Assembly: GCF_012427705.1 (NCBI RefSeq)
Contig: NZ_CP048602.1
Coordinates: 3,472,001-3,536,000 of the forward strand
Source: Vreelandella piezotolerans
GTDB lineage: Bacteria > Pseudomonadota > Gammaproteobacteria > Pseudomonadales > Halomonadaceae
Direction: 5' to 3'
Length of the DNA: 64,000 nucleotides
The notes beneath the pieces are model-generated. The model was not told the DNA's origin and did no database searches. It saw only the letters and a list, made by a program, of their open reading frames with translations. The translations under genes were made by a program, and so were the position numbers. Within the stretch, counting starts at the first letter, position 1, and each line of letters opens with the position of its first letter. Of the stretch, positions 33,297-42,982 are shown one piece after another.

Positions 33297-35996
33297 CTAG
33301 CGACTCAGCCAGGTTTGGGCGAAGCGATCGGCTGGCAGCGGCTTGCCGAAAAAGTAACCTTGCGCCTGATTACAGCCCATCTCGGCCAGAAGCGCCGCTT
33401 GGGCGGCACTCTCGACACCTTCGGCAAGGGTTTTCATGTCCAGCGTGTTGGCCATGGCAATGATCGTCTGCACGATGGCCCGATCGTGGTGGTTATCGAG
33501 CATTTCGCGCACGAACGAGATATCGATTTTTAGCGCGTCGGCGGCAAAGCGGCGCAGATAAGAGAGCGAGGAGTACCCGGTGCCGAAGTCGTCAATGAAC
33601 AACGCATAGCCTGCCTGACGCATGGCCTGGGTAATGATGACCGCCTGATCCGGGTCGCGCATGAAATCGCTCTCGGTCAGCTCAATGGCAATCGCGCTGG
33701 GCGAGACGCTGGAGGTGAGTGCGGCAATATGAGTCGTTAGTCGCGGGTCGGCAAACTGCTGCGCGGAGATATTGATCGACAGCCGCCCCGGAAGCGGTGT
33801 GCCCGCTGCTTGCCAAGCGCTCAACTGACGCGCGGCCTCTTCCAGCACCCAGTCACCGAGTAAACGAATCAGCCCGCGCTCCTCGGCTAGGGGGATGAAC
33901 TCCCCAGGGCTGACCCACCCCCACTCTGGGTCGTGCCAGCGGCACAGCGCCTCTGCACCGGTCAGCGCTTTCGTGTCTAAATCCACCTGGGGCTGGAAGT
34001 AGAGCTCTAGCCGCTGCTCTAAAATCGCCATGTGCAGCCGCTCGGTCATCCATTGGCGGCGTTCCAGCGTATGGCGCATGGCTTGCGTGTAGGGGGAGAT
34101 ATTGGTTTCACGCTTTTTGGCGTGATGTAGTGCAATACTGGCCGCATTGAACAGCTCGCTGGTGTTGGCCACATCGCCTGGGTAGCGCGCAAAACCAATG
34201 CTTACGTCCAAATTGAAGACGCGGTGCTCTAGACGAATCGGCCGTCTCACCAAGCTGCAAAGCTGCTTGACAAGCTCATCCAGCGCTGCGCGTTCGACGC
34301 GCGGTAACAGCAGCGCGAACTCATCCCCCGATAGCCTCGCACAGTGCAGGTTGGCTATATCCAAGTGGCGCAAACGCGCCGCCACCGTTGCCAGCAGTTG
34401 ATCACCGACTTGATGTCCGTGCAGGTCGTTGACCTCTTTGAAGCGGCGCAAATCCAACAGCAGCAGCGCCAGCGGCGACGCCTGCTGCTCGGCCCGCTCG
34501 CCTATATCACGCAAGAGATCCATGAACTGCACCCGGTTGGGCAAGCCGGTCGTGCTGTCGGTGTAGGCCAACTGGTGCATGTGGCGGTGGTCGCGGCGTC
34601 GCTCGAGCTCGGCAGCAGCCCCCGTGGAGAGAATCTGCAGCACGGAGGTAGCAAAGGCATTGGTGGTTAACGGCGTTTGGTAAAACACCATCATCACCCC
34701 AATGGCTTCCCCTTTGGCGTTATCCAAGCGGCGTCCGATCCAGGCTTGCGCGTTCATCGTGGCGCCCGGCAGGCTAAACCGCTGCCCCTGCTGTACGACG
34801 CTCTCTTGTTCGAGCACCACGCGTTCGACGGGCGTGCCGCGCAGCAAGAAGGTGTGGTTTTTACGGGTCTGGCCAGCGACGACCAGACTCACGGTATGCC
34901 CCGTAGTGGCAGGCAACAGATTATTGGGATGAGAATGGCCCTGTGGTGCAGGCGGCACCGGTTGGTCCAACAGAGCGATGAATCCCGCATCGGCTTCCAA
35001 CAGCGTGGTCAGCGTGGCAATGAGTTGCTGAAAGTAATCGTCGCCCACCCTAGAAGTGACGGTCGAGGCCACTTGAACCACCGCCTGCTGTACCCGCTGC
35101 GCCTCTTGCTGGTCGGTCACATCCGTAATGAAGCCTTCCAAGCAGAGTACCTCGCCTTGATTGGAAAAGACGGCCTGCCCTTGCTCCCACATCCAGCGCT
35201 CGCTACCGTCGCGGTGCCGAATGCGAAACGTCACGCGATAAGGACGGCGCTGGCGAATCGCAGCCGCTACCTCTTGCGCCAGCCGCGCTTGATCATCTGC
35301 GTGCACCAGGCTGGCAAAGGTCGTCACTCGGCTGTTTTCCAACTCTTCCGGCCGATAGCCGGTCAGCGCTTCGGCACCTTGGCTGACGAGCAGCATGGTC
35401 CAGTCATGATCGTTCAGGCAGCGGTAGGCCATGCCGGGCAGGTGATCGAGCAAGGTGTTCAGCCGTCGCTCGCTCTCTTTGGCGGCGGCCTCGCTTTTGC
35501 GTAGCGCGTTTTCTGCTTGACGCCTGCCTAGCTCAGCACCCGCTTGTGCGGCGGCAATTCGCAACACTTCGTTTTCTAGTCCATCGAACGCCATGGGGCG
35601 ATTGCTCAGCACCGCTAGCAGACCGATGGCCGCCCCATCCGGCCCAAATAGCGGCAGGCCCATGTAGCTATCGGCACCGAGCTGGCGCAAAAGATCGTCT
35701 TCAGGAAAGCGGGATTGTACGTCGCAGGCGTAAAGGCATGGTTCATGGCCAACCACGGTCTCGCAAGGCGTGCCTGCCAAGGGGTAGGTGATATTGGCTT
35801 GTAAACCATTGCTTGACCAAACGGCCAGGGTTTCCGCTATATTGGCATCAGTGACGACCGCGATCAACGCATGATCGACGGCCAGTAAACGAGCAAGCTG
35901 TTCCACCAGGGAGGCAAAGAAGTTGGGCTGACTGCTACGCCCCACCCCTTCTGCTAGCTGGCGAAAAATCTCTGCTGCTTCTTTTCGTGTGTGCAT
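33297..35996 (-). CDS. GAF-PAS-GAF-GGDEF-EAL c-di-GMP phosphodiesterase candidate
   Basis: An 899-residue soluble protein. A GAF domain lies at about residues 20-165, a PAS domain with PAC tail at about 180-300, a GAF-like domain at about 305-455, GGDEF at about 460-630 and EAL at about 640-895. The GGDEF site reads SGDEF, so the first Gly is Ser, and no inhibitory-site RxxD stands out; cyclase activity is doubtful. The EAL site is intact (AEALCRW, ELTESDF, DDFGTGYSSL, DALKIDISFV), so it should hydrolyse c-di-GMP. It diverges from the HDOD-GGDEF gene about 200 bp away. Confidence 0.9.
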   Translation of the reverse strand: MHTRKEAAEIFRQLAEGVGRSSQPNFFASLVEQLARLLAVDHALIAVVTDANIAETLAVWSSNGLQANITYPLAGTPCETVVGHEPCLYACDVQSRFPEDDLLRQLGADSYMGLPLFGPDGAAIGLLAVLSNRPMAFDGLENEVLRIAAAQAGAELGRRQAENALRKSEAAAKESERRLNTLLDHLPGMAYRCLNDHDWTMLLVSQGAEALTGYRPEELENSRVTTFASLVHADDQARLAQEVAAAIRQRRPYRVTFRIRHRDGSERWMWEQGQAVFSNQGEVLCLEGFITDVTDQQEAQRVQQAVVQVASTVTSRVGDDYFQQLIATLTTLLEADAGFIALLDQPVPPAPQGHSHPNNLLPATTGHTVSLVVAGQTRKNHTFLLRGTPVERVVLEQESVVQQGQRFSLPGATMNAQAWIGRRLDNAKGEAIGVMMVFYQTPLTTNAFATSVLQILSTGAAAELERRRDHRHMHQLAYTDSTTGLPNRVQFMDLLRDIGERAEQQASPLALLLLDLRRFKEVNDLHGHQVGDQLLATVAARLRHLDIANLHCARLSGDEFALLLPRVERAALDELVKQLCSLVRRPIRLEHRVFNLDVSIGFARYPGDVANTSELFNAASIALHHAKKRETNISPYTQAMRHTLERRQWMTERLHMAILEQRLELYFQPQVDLDTKALTGAEALCRWHDPEWGWVSPGEFIPLAEERGLIRLLGDWVLEEAARQLSAWQAAGTPLPGRLSINISAQQFADPRLTTHIAALTSSVSPSAIAIELTESDFMRDPDQAVIITQAMRQAGYALFIDDFGTGYSSLSYLRRFAADALKIDISFVREMLDNHHDRAIVQTIIAMANTLDMKTLAEGVESAAQAALLAEMGCNQAQGYFFGKPLPADRFAQTWLSR

Positions 35997-36199
35997 CGTT
36001 GCACTCGCTTATGTCGTTATAGAGCAGCTAAGCTTTGCCACTGTTTTAACAAAGCACGGCGACGTTTGCACCATAAACAGCTACCTTTTGGAAGACGCCG
36101 ATCGCGCCAAGCGGTATCGGCCAACCTGACAATATGATAAAAAAAACGATCGTTATTCAACTGACTGCCTACTTCGCTGCACGGCATTGAGGAGACACT

Positions 36200-37729
36200 A
36201 TGACGGGGCCTACTGCCGTCAGCGAAACGCTTTATACCTCGCTGGCCAACCAGCTTCCCAGCTTTCTCAGCAACGCTTTGCTGCAGTGCAAGCGGCTACC
36301 GTCTTTGCCGGCGGTGGCGCTCAACGTGCTGGAGATCACCCGCACCTCGGATGCCACCTTGAGCGATTATGCACGCGCCATCGAGCACGACCCGGCCCTG
36401 ACGGCACGGGTGATGAGCGTGGCCAATAGCGTGCACTATCTGCGCGCCGCCCAGCCGCCTCATACGTGTTTCGAAGCCACCCAGCGTATGGGGCTAGATG
36501 TCACGCTGGCCACGGTGCTGAGTTTTTGCCTGTTCGAAAATGACCACTCGGCACGCGGCCGCCAGCACTTCTGGCGGCGAGCCATTACCTCAGCCGTTGC
36601 CGCGAGTTATCTCGCGCAACAGCTCTGCCCTCACCAAGCGGGCAGCGTGTTTACAGCAGCACTACTGCAGGACATTGGCATCCTGGCGCTACAAACCGCC
36701 TACCCCAACGACGCTGAGCGGCTATACGGGACCGAGCAGGCCTCTCATGGCCATACCCAGCAGGTCGAAAAACGCTACTTTGGCTGCGACCACGCGCTGA
36801 TCGGCGCTTGGTTACTCGCGAAATGGGGCGCTCATGACGATTTGATTCGCGCCATCCAGCGCAGCCACGAAGGGCTCGAGACCGACAATCCCTCGGTTCT
36901 CTGCCTGCGCGTCTCGGGTGCACTTGCCGATGCTTGGTTATCGGCCGATCCCGCCCAAGCATTAGCGGGCGTAATGCGTCAGCTTCGAACGTTGGCCACC
37001 GCTGACGAGTGGGCCCTTGCCGGGCTTTTGGCACACCTCGAATACACTCTGCCGCCCTTGATGGAGACTCTGGGGCTAAGCCAACCCGTCTCGATCGATA
37101 GCGTTAGGCTGTTACAAGAGGCTCAGCAGCTGCTGTACGAGCATACGCTGTCGCTTAGCGCCCGTCTGGACGCTCAGCAAAAGGCGCGGGATGCGCTGCT
37201 CGACGATTACGCCCAGCTAGAGCAGCGCAGCCGGATCGATCCGCTGACCCAACTGGCCAATCGCGCGTGGCTAGAGGAACAGCTGCGAGAGCGCTTCCAC
37301 CTTTGCCTATCGACCAAGCGAACCATGTCGGTGGTGTTCATTGACCTCGATCACTTCAAAGTGCTCAACGACCGTTTCGGTCATCAGGCAGGCGACGAGG
37401 TACTGGCCCGCTTTGGTAAGATGCTCGCCTCGCTGGTGCGCGTGGGCGATCTAGCGGGCCGCTATGGTGGCGAAGAGTTCCTGGTGATTCTGCCGGATGA
37501 AAATGCCGAAGGCGCAAAACGCTTTGCCGAACGCATTACTCGGCGCTTGCAGGAGCGGCCCATGGCGCGGATCGAACAAGAGCCGCTCTATGTCTCGGTA
37601 TCGATTGGCGTGGCGTGTTTGACCGACGGCGGTTTTGGTAATGAACGCGAGCTGATCGATGCCGCCGACCAGAGCATGTACTTCATCAAGCGCTCTGGCC
37701 GGGGCGGGGTGTCGGTCTATGGTCAATGA
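36200..37729 (+). CDS. HDOD-GGDEF diguanylate cyclase
   Basis: A 509-residue protein. An N-terminal HDOD domain (about residues 25-225) has the family's LPSLPAVALNVLEITR start and an EHDPALTARVMSVANS block. A helical linker follows, then a GGDEF domain (about 340-509). The active site reads GGEEF with RVGD five residues before it, so both the catalytic and inhibitory sites look intact. FIDLDHFKVLND is the metal-binding segment. HDOD domains act as signalling input without HD hydrolase residues. It ends 9 bp from the convergent dctM gene. Confidence 0.9.
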   Translation: MTGPTAVSETLYTSLANQLPSFLSNALLQCKRLPSLPAVALNVLEITRTSDATLSDYARAIEHDPALTARVMSVANSVHYLRAAQPPHTCFEATQRMGLDVTLATVLSFCLFENDHSARGRQHFWRRAITSAVAASYLAQQLCPHQAGSVFTAALLQDIGILALQTAYPNDAERLYGTEQASHGHTQQVEKRYFGCDHALIGAWLLAKWGAHDDLIRAIQRSHEGLETDNPSVLCLRVSGALADAWLSADPAQALAGVMRQLRTLATADEWALAGLLAHLEYTLPPLMETLGLSQPVSIDSVRLLQEAQQLLYEHTLSLSARLDAQQKARDALLDDYAQLEQRSRIDPLTQLANRAWLEEQLRERFHLCLSTKRTMSVVFIDLDHFKVLNDRFGHQAGDEVLARFGKMLASLVRVGDLAGRYGGEEFLVILPDENAEGAKRFAERITRRLQERPMARIEQEPLYVSVSIGVACLTDGGFGNERELIDAADQSMYFIKRSGRGGVSVYGQ

Positions 37730-37738
37730 CTCGGCCAA

Positions 37739-39043
37739 TTAGCCGGTCATGGCGTAAGGCAGGTAAAGCGCAATGCTGGGGAAGAGATGCATCAGCGCAA
37801 TGGCCAGCATCATCAGTAAAAAGAACGGCAGCGTCGCTTTGGTGATGGTCAGAATATCCTTACCGGTCAAGCCTTGAATCACGAATAGGTTAAACCCGAC
37901 CGGCGGTGTGATTTGCGACATTTCGACCACGATCACCAAATAGATGCCGAACCAGATCAGATCGAAGCCCGCCGCGCTCACCACCGGCATGATAATGGCC
38001 GTCACCAGCAGAATCAGCGAAATACCGTCCAAGAAGCAGCCCATGATGAGCAGCAGCAGCGTGAGTGCCACCAGCAGCATGGTGGGCGATAGTCCCATCT
38101 CGCCAATGGCCTGAGCCAGCTTCATGGGCACTTGAGTAAAGCCCATGGCCGAGGTCAAGAACGATGCACCGGCAATGATGAAGGCGATCATGCAGGCCGT
38201 GCGCACTGCCGCAAAGAGAGAGTCGGTAAAAATCGACCGGTCGAAGTGACCATTGAACCGAGCAATGATCATCGATAGCACCACGCCCACCGCAGCCGCC
38301 TCCGTTGGCGAAGCCAGCCCGCCGTAAATCGATACGATGATGCCGCCAATCAGCAGCAAAATAGGCACCAGCGCCCAGGTATTGCGCAGCTTTTCAGCGA
38401 TGCTCATATCCGATTCGTCGGCACCCGTCAGGCCAGCACGGTTGCCTTTGAGCAGCGCCCACAGCACCAAATACGTCATGAACATGGCCAAGATCATCAG
38501 GCCGGGGCCAATGCCCGCCATGAAGAGCCGCGAGATCGACTGCTCGGTGACCACGCCATACACGATCAGCACGATCGAGGGGGGTATCAACAAGCCCAGT
38601 GTGGACGCGCTGGCCAGCGTGCCAATCGCCATGTTGCTGTCGTAGCCGCGGCGTTCGAGCTCCGGCAGGGTCATTTTACCCACCGTGGCACAGGTGGCGG
38701 CTGACGAGCCACATACCGCTGCGAACATGCCACTGCCAATGATGTTGGTATGCAGCAGGCGGCCCGGCAGACGGTTGAGCCACGGCGACAGCCCGCGAAA
38801 CATGTTGTCCGCTAGCCCCGAACGGAACAGAATTTCGCCCATCCAGATGAACATGGGCAGCGCCGTTAAGTCCCAGCCGTAGCTGGCGCCCCAAAAATCA
38901 GAGGCCAAAATGGGGCCTGGATCGAAAGGGCTAAAAAATTGTAGAGCAATCCATGCGGTGCCGATGAGCGCAAAGGCAATCCACACCCCGCTGCCCAACA
39001 GCACCACGAGGGTCACAATAGTCGCTAAACTGAGTAGTAGCAC
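37739..39043 (-). CDS. dctM: TRAP transporter large permease (DctM), probable pyroglutamate system
   Basis: A 434-residue polytopic permease. It shows the family blocks FIWMGEILFRSGLADN (about residues 63-78), STLGLLIPPSIVLIV (about 145-159) and SQITPPVGFNLFV near the C-terminus. It is the last gene of a LysR-dctP-dctQ-dctM unit that diverges from pxpABC. It is a distant paralogue of the dctM at 14140-15417. The cargo, 5-oxoproline or a related acid, is inferred from the neighbouring 5-oxoprolinase genes. Confidence 0.91.
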   Translation of the reverse strand: MLLLSLATIVTLVVLLGSGVWIAFALIGTAWIALQFFSPFDPGPILASDFWGASYGWDLTALPMFIWMGEILFRSGLADNMFRGLSPWLNRLPGRLLHTNIIGSGMFAAVCGSSAATCATVGKMTLPELERRGYDSNMAIGTLASASTLGLLIPPSIVLIVYGVVTEQSISRLFMAGIGPGLMILAMFMTYLVLWALLKGNRAGLTGADESDMSIAEKLRNTWALVPILLLIGGIIVSIYGGLASPTEAAAVGVVLSMIIARFNGHFDRSIFTDSLFAAVRTACMIAFIIAGASFLTSAMGFTQVPMKLAQAIGEMGLSPTMLLVALTLLLLIMGCFLDGISLILLVTAIIMPVVSAAGFDLIWFGIYLVIVVEMSQITPPVGFNLFVIQGLTGKDILTITKATLPFFLLMMLAIALMHLFPSIALYLPYAMTG

Positions 39044-39066
39044 GAGGGTATCTCCCGAGTCGCCGC

Positions 39067-39630
39067 TTAGTGCGCGTCGTTATCGTCGATGGACATGGCT
39101 TCACGGAAGCTTGACGGGTCTCGCAGGGCAATACGCCCAGCCATCCATAGCGCCTCCAGCAGCGCCAGGGCCAGAAGACCAACGCCAACGGCCAGCACCA
39201 CTTGCGGGATCCACAGAGGAATCGACAAGAAGCCCGACGACACATCGTTGTATTCCAGGCTCTCCCTCGCCAAACCGATCAAGCCATCGGTCAGCAGCAC
39301 GCTGATGACCAGCGCAATCAGCAGACCAAACACCTCGAACCACACGCGCACCGCCGACGGCAGGCGTGAAATGAGCAGCGTGACCCGTATATGGGCGTGA
39401 TGTACGAAGGTGTAAGCCAGACCCAGAAACGTCGCGCCGACCAATAAATAGGCGGCCATTTCCGAGACGCCGGTGATACTGATGCCGAGTCGACTAAGGC
39501 CCACCAGCACCAACAGAGCATCCACCAAACGGAAAGTGACTTGCAGCGCAATGAGCGCACAAATGGCCACCATGCACGCTGCTGCGCCCCAGGCACCCAG
39601 GCGGTAGAGTTTGTCGAATTTAAACGTCAT
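39067..39630 (-). CDS. dctQ: TRAP transporter small permease (DctQ)
   Basis: A 187-residue protein with four membrane segments (about residues 14-32, 55-76, 92-112 and 139-162) and a polar, Asp-rich tail (SIDDNDAH). Size, topology and position between dctP (76 bp upstream) and dctM (23 bp downstream) identify it. The gap to dctP contains a perfect 22-bp palindrome plus a second hairpin over the dctP stop. Confidence 0.88.
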   Translation of the reverse strand: MTFKFDKLYRLGAWGAAACMVAICALIALQVTFRLVDALLVLVGLSRLGISITGVSEMAAYLLVGATFLGLAYTFVHHAHIRVTLLISRLPSAVRVWFEVFGLLIALVISVLLTDGLIGLARESLEYNDVSSGFLSIPLWIPQVVLAVGVGLLALALLEALWMAGRIALRDPSSFREAMSIDDNDAH

Positions 39631-39660
39631 GTTCGCAGTCTCACAGAGCGCGTAGGGAAA

Positions 39661-39718
39661 GGGGCAGCCCGCGGGCTGCCCCAGGCGTTACCGTGGCAAC
39701 GAAGGGTTAGTTGCCACG
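39661..39718 (-). promoter_or_regulatory. Two hairpins at the dctP-dctQ junction (second TRAP)
   Basis: A perfect 22-bp palindrome occupies 39661-39682, with arms GGGGCAGCCCG and CGGGCTGCCCC. A second stem, GTGGCAAC paired with GTTGCCAC (39692-39718), has the dctP stop codon in its nine-base loop. Neither has a U-run. They probably protect the dctP message from 3' decay, which would raise the binding protein over the permease subunits. Confidence 0.7.
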
Positions 39719-40696
39719 CTGGGCGCGGTAGGCTTCCAGTGCCGCTTTGGCTTCGTCATCGGCGCGGGACTGCCAATCGGCGAACAGCTCGTCACCCGCC
39801 GCTTGCAGCGCAGCAGCTACCTCAGCGTTGGGTTCGGACACGCTGATGCCGTTCTCTTGCAGCGCCGAGAGGCTCTCGTCATTGTTCTCACGGCTCATTT
39901 GCCAGCCGCGCTCTTCGGCACGGGCCGCCGCTTCCATCAGCGCTTCTTGAGTCGCTTCGTCAAGACGATCGAAGCTACGCTGGCTGATGAAAACGATGTT
40001 CTTCGGCAGCCACAAGTTGGCATCGGTGTAGTCGGTGACGTAGTCCCAAGCGGCCATGGAGTTGCCGGTAGAGCTCGACGTAATCATCGCGTCGACGCGG
40101 CCGGTGCTAAAGGCCGTGGGGATATCCGACTCTTCGGTTTCGGTGGGGCTACCGCCTAGGTTATCGACGAAGCGCTGGGTGTTGATGTTCGGCGCGCGCA
40201 CGCGAAGCCCCTCGAACTGGGCCGGATCCGTCAGCGGTTCCGCCGTATAGATGCCCTGAGCAGGCCAGGCAACGGCATACAGCGGAATCAGCCCTTCATA
40301 GGCGAACAGCTCGGTAATCATCGGCTTAGTCGCTTCCCACAGCGCGTAGGCGTCATCGTAGCTACCGGCCACACCGGGCAGCGTATCGACTTCAAAAATC
40401 GGGTCGTCGTTAGAGAGAATGGAGAGGAACACCTCACCGGCGTCGATGGTGCCGCGACGTACAGACGGTTTGATTTCACCGTGGGATACTAGCGAGCCAC
40501 CGCTGTGAACGGTAATGGTGAGCTCGCCGTCCGTGGCTTCCGCCACATCTTCCGCGAACTGCTTGGTGTTTTGGGTGTGGAAGCTGGCATCCCCGTAGGG
40601 CGTGGCCATGGTCCACTCGGCGGCTTGAGCCGTGGCGGCAGCGGCAAGGCTGCACGCCGTGGCAAGAAGCAGGGGGGTCGCAATGCGAGTACGCAT
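39707..40696 (-). CDS. dctP: TRAP solute-binding protein (DctP), probable pyroglutamate binder
   Basis: A 329-residue periplasmic binding protein. A signal peptide runs from MRTRIATPLL to AQAAE (about residues 1-26). The family's ligand-binding Arg is in GLRVRAPNINTQ (near residue 163) and GRVDAMITSSS follows near residue 199. I chose the ATG at 40694-40696 because GAGGAC lies upstream; the frame opens seven codons earlier without an RBS. It follows a LysR gene by 13 bp. Linkage to pxpABC suggests 5-oxoproline; Bordetella has pyroglutamate-binding TRAP receptors, which gives a precedent. Confidence 0.88.
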   Translation of the reverse strand: MRTRIATPLLLATACSLAAAATAQAAEWTMATPYGDASFHTQNTKQFAEDVAEATDGELTITVHSGGSLVSHGEIKPSVRRGTIDAGEVFLSILSNDDPIFEVDTLPGVAGSYDDAYALWEATKPMITELFAYEGLIPLYAVAWPAQGIYTAEPLTDPAQFEGLRVRAPNINTQRFVDNLGGSPTETEESDIPTAFSTGRVDAMITSSSTGNSMAAWDYVTDYTDANLWLPKNIVFISQRSFDRLDEATQEALMEAAARAEERGWQMSRENNDESLSALQENGISVSEPNAEVAAALQAAGDELFADWQSRADDEAKAALEAYRAQRGN

Positions 40697-40709
40697 AGGT
40701 AAAGTCCTC

Positions 40710-41702
40710 TTATTCATAGGGATGGAGGTGCTGCACAGGGGTGGAGGAGGCGGCGTTAGGGGTCACCCAACGCCCGGTAAAACACGTGTTAGTAATCTCG
40801 TTATGCTTTTCAGTGGCATACTCACGCGCGCACTCTTGGGCCAATCGGCCCACGCCGCGACAAAAGCGCGGATGATTGGCGCTGCGCCAAATCACATCAT
40901 AGTGCATGGCGGGTAACGGCGCGGGGAGCGCCAGACGATACAGCTCGCCCCGTCGCCACTCGTCCAGCACGGTAGCGACCGGCAGCGCGCCGATGCCTAA
41001 TCCCTCGGTCGTCAAGCGAACGATGGTCATCAGCGTGCTCACGCTATGAATACGTGGCTGCGCCACCCCCTGGGCGGCGAGGTAGCTCACCAGCTCCTCA
41101 TAAGGGCGCGCCAGCTTGCCAAAAGAAATGAACGGCAGCGTGGTGCACCAGGCGTGGGGGCGTTCGCTAAGTCGCTGGGCGTGGCGTGGCGAGACGAACA
41201 TGCCCATCTCGTAAGGGCTGAGCGTCTCTTGGTCGATCTGCTCCGGGGGCAGGTAGCCGTTCATGGCCAGCAGGATATCCAGCTCATTGCCGGTCAAACG
41301 CTCATTGAGCGCGGGCGAGTAGTCGACGGTCAGTTCGATGATCAGCTTGGGATAGCGCTCGGTGAGGCGCTGCATAAAGCGCGGAAACCAGCTATGGGCG
41401 ATGGTTTCGATGGTGCCCAGACGTAGCGGCGCCGAAAAATCCTCTTCGCTGTCGAACAATTTCAGGGCTTCATCGCGCTGAGCCAGCATGCGTTCGGCAT
41501 GGAGAAAGAACTCTCGGCCACGCATGGTGGGCTGAATCGGTCGCGCCGAGCGTTCGAGCAGCAGCTCGCCCACCGTGCTCTCTAATCGAGAAATACGCTC
41601 CGACACCGAGGGTTGAGTGATGTGTAACCTGGCGGCCGCTTTACGGAAAGAGCCAAGTTTCACCGCCCACACAAAGGCATCGAGTTCCTTAAAATCCAGC
41701 AT
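40710..41702 (-). CDS. LysR-type regulator of the TRAP/pxp locus
   Basis: A 330-residue LysR regulator. The HTH is at the N-terminus (DAFVWAVKLGSFRKAAARLHITQPSVSERISRLE pattern, about residues 8-41). The effector domain starts near residue 90 and holds GTIETIAHSWFPRF. A 30-residue polar C-terminal extension (from about 300) is unusual for the family. It is promoter-proximal in the minus-strand unit, so it is probably co-transcribed with the TRAP genes, and it faces pxpABC across a 527-bp intergenic region with dyads. Confidence 0.87.
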   Translation of the reverse strand: MLDFKELDAFVWAVKLGSFRKAAARLHITQPSVSERISRLESTVGELLLERSARPIQPTMRGREFFLHAERMLAQRDEALKLFDSEEDFSAPLRLGTIETIAHSWFPRFMQRLTERYPKLIIELTVDYSPALNERLTGNELDILLAMNGYLPPEQIDQETLSPYEMGMFVSPRHAQRLSERPHAWCTTLPFISFGKLARPYEELVSYLAAQGVAQPRIHSVSTLMTIVRLTTEGLGIGALPVATVLDEWRRGELYRLALPAPLPAMHYDVIWRSANHPRFCRGVGRLAQECAREYATEKHNEITNTCFTGRWVTPNAASSTPVQHLHPYE

Positions 41703-42229
41703 CGTCTCACCAGCCTGTCAAAAACGCACTCGGGCAAAGCACCCCAGTAGGCGCATTCACCACGCCGCCCACCGTTGGTAACCCAGGTGAAGCGTCGCTA
41801 TGCAGATGTATATGCAACCTGCCGTGCTGGGCACAGGCAAGCTGTCGCGGGGCTGGCAACCGCATGTGGCACTCCTCAGACATCACCCTTTCCTAGCCAT
41901 TGTTATAGGTAGCGCAAACGCGCGACATCCGGCGGATCAGGGCGTCTCTTTTGTAATCTTTTTTGAGTCGCTTTCAATAGTTGATAATCGTATCACGCTC
42001 TAGCGTCAACTATTTTTCCACTAAATAACAGCATGATAGGAACAGCCGATACTCAATATCGCTAAAAACGATTGGCACTTGGAACGCGCTCTCCATATAT
42101 TATTTTTGCGCTAACAACACCATAAATAGGCTCACTAATACATCATCACTATGAGCAAATAGACTGTCTCATTTGGCTAATGAATAGCGATATCAATTAC
42201 TAACAACACACAACCCGGCAGGAGACGTT
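41703..42229. promoter_or_regulatory. Divergent control region between the LysR-TRAP unit and pxpABC
   Basis: A 527-bp non-coding region whose right half is AT-rich. AATAGTTGA (41976-41984) is mirrored by TCAACTATT (42006-42014). A smaller perfect dyad, TGATA-ATCG-TATCA (41982-41995), overlaps its left arm and has the T-N11-A spacing of LysR boxes. These are good candidates for binding by the adjacent LysR protein. No gene is evident here. Confidence 0.6.
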
Positions 42230-42982
42230 ATGGCGATTCCGCTGCTTAACTGCGATATGGGCGAAAGTTTCGGTAACTGGTCGATTGGCTTGGACGCTGA
42301 GGTCATGCCCCACGTTGACTGTGCCAACATTGCCTGCGGCTACCACGCATCCGACCCCCATGTGATGCGCAAGACAGTGAAGCTTGCTGTTCAGCACGGC
42401 GTAAAAATCGGTGCCCATCCCGGTTACCCCGATTTAATGGGCTTTGGCCGCCGCTCCATGGCCTGCTCGCCTGCCGAAGTGGAAGACATGATGCTCTACC
42501 AAATCGGCGCCCTGGCAGGCATTTGCCAAGCAGAAGGCACCGCACTGAGCTACGTCAAACCCCACGGGGCAATGTACAACGACATGGCAGCCGATGTGGC
42601 ACTACTGGAAGGCGCCATGCGCGCCGTGAAGGCGTTCGATGACCGCCTGCCGCTGATGGTGATGGCCACCGCCGATCCAGCGCCGCATCGTCAGCTAGCG
42701 GAAAAAATGGGCATCACCCTCTGGTTTGAAACCTTCGCGGACCGCGCGTATGAGGCCACCGGGCACTTAGCCTCACGCCGCCTGCCGGGGGCCGTGCACC
42801 ACGACCAAGCCACCATCGTCGCCCAAGCCGTCGCCTTGGCCAAAGGTGAGACTCTCACCGCCCGCGATGGCAGCGCCCTGCAGTTACCCTGCGATACGCT
42901 GTGTGTACATGGCGATAATCCCGAATCCGTGGCTGCCGTGCGCGCCATTCGCGAGGCCTTTACGGCGTTGGAGTCCGCGTGA
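42230..42982 (+). CDS. pxpA: 5-oxoprolinase subunit A (LamB/YcsF family)
   Basis: A 250-residue subunit of the prokaryotic ATP-dependent 5-oxoprolinase, which opens pyroglutamate to L-glutamate. The family start [11 protein letters not shown] (residues 4-14) is followed by [12 protein letters not shown] (about 33-44) and GAHPGYPD (about 61-68). A GGAGA RBS precedes the ATG. The 3' end overlaps pxpB by four bases. The three subunits are encoded in the usual order A-B-C. Confidence 0.95.
   Translation: MAIPLLNCDMGESFGNWSIGLDAEVMPHVDCANIACGYHASDPHVMRKTVKLAVQHGVKIGAHPGYPDLMGFGRRSMACSPAEVEDMMLYQIGALAGICQAEGTALSYVKPHGAMYNDMAADVALLEGAMRAVKAFDDRLPLMVMATADPAPHRQLAEKMGITLWFETFADRAYEATGHLASRRLPGAVHHDQATIVAQAVALAKGETLTARDGSALQLPCDTLCVHGDNPESVAAVRAIREAFTALESA

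Noticed and set aside
34677..35504. A 275-codon open frame antisense to the GGDEF-EAL gene
   Set aside because: It is the reverse shadow of the GAF/PAS part; composition and lack of motifs argue against a gene.
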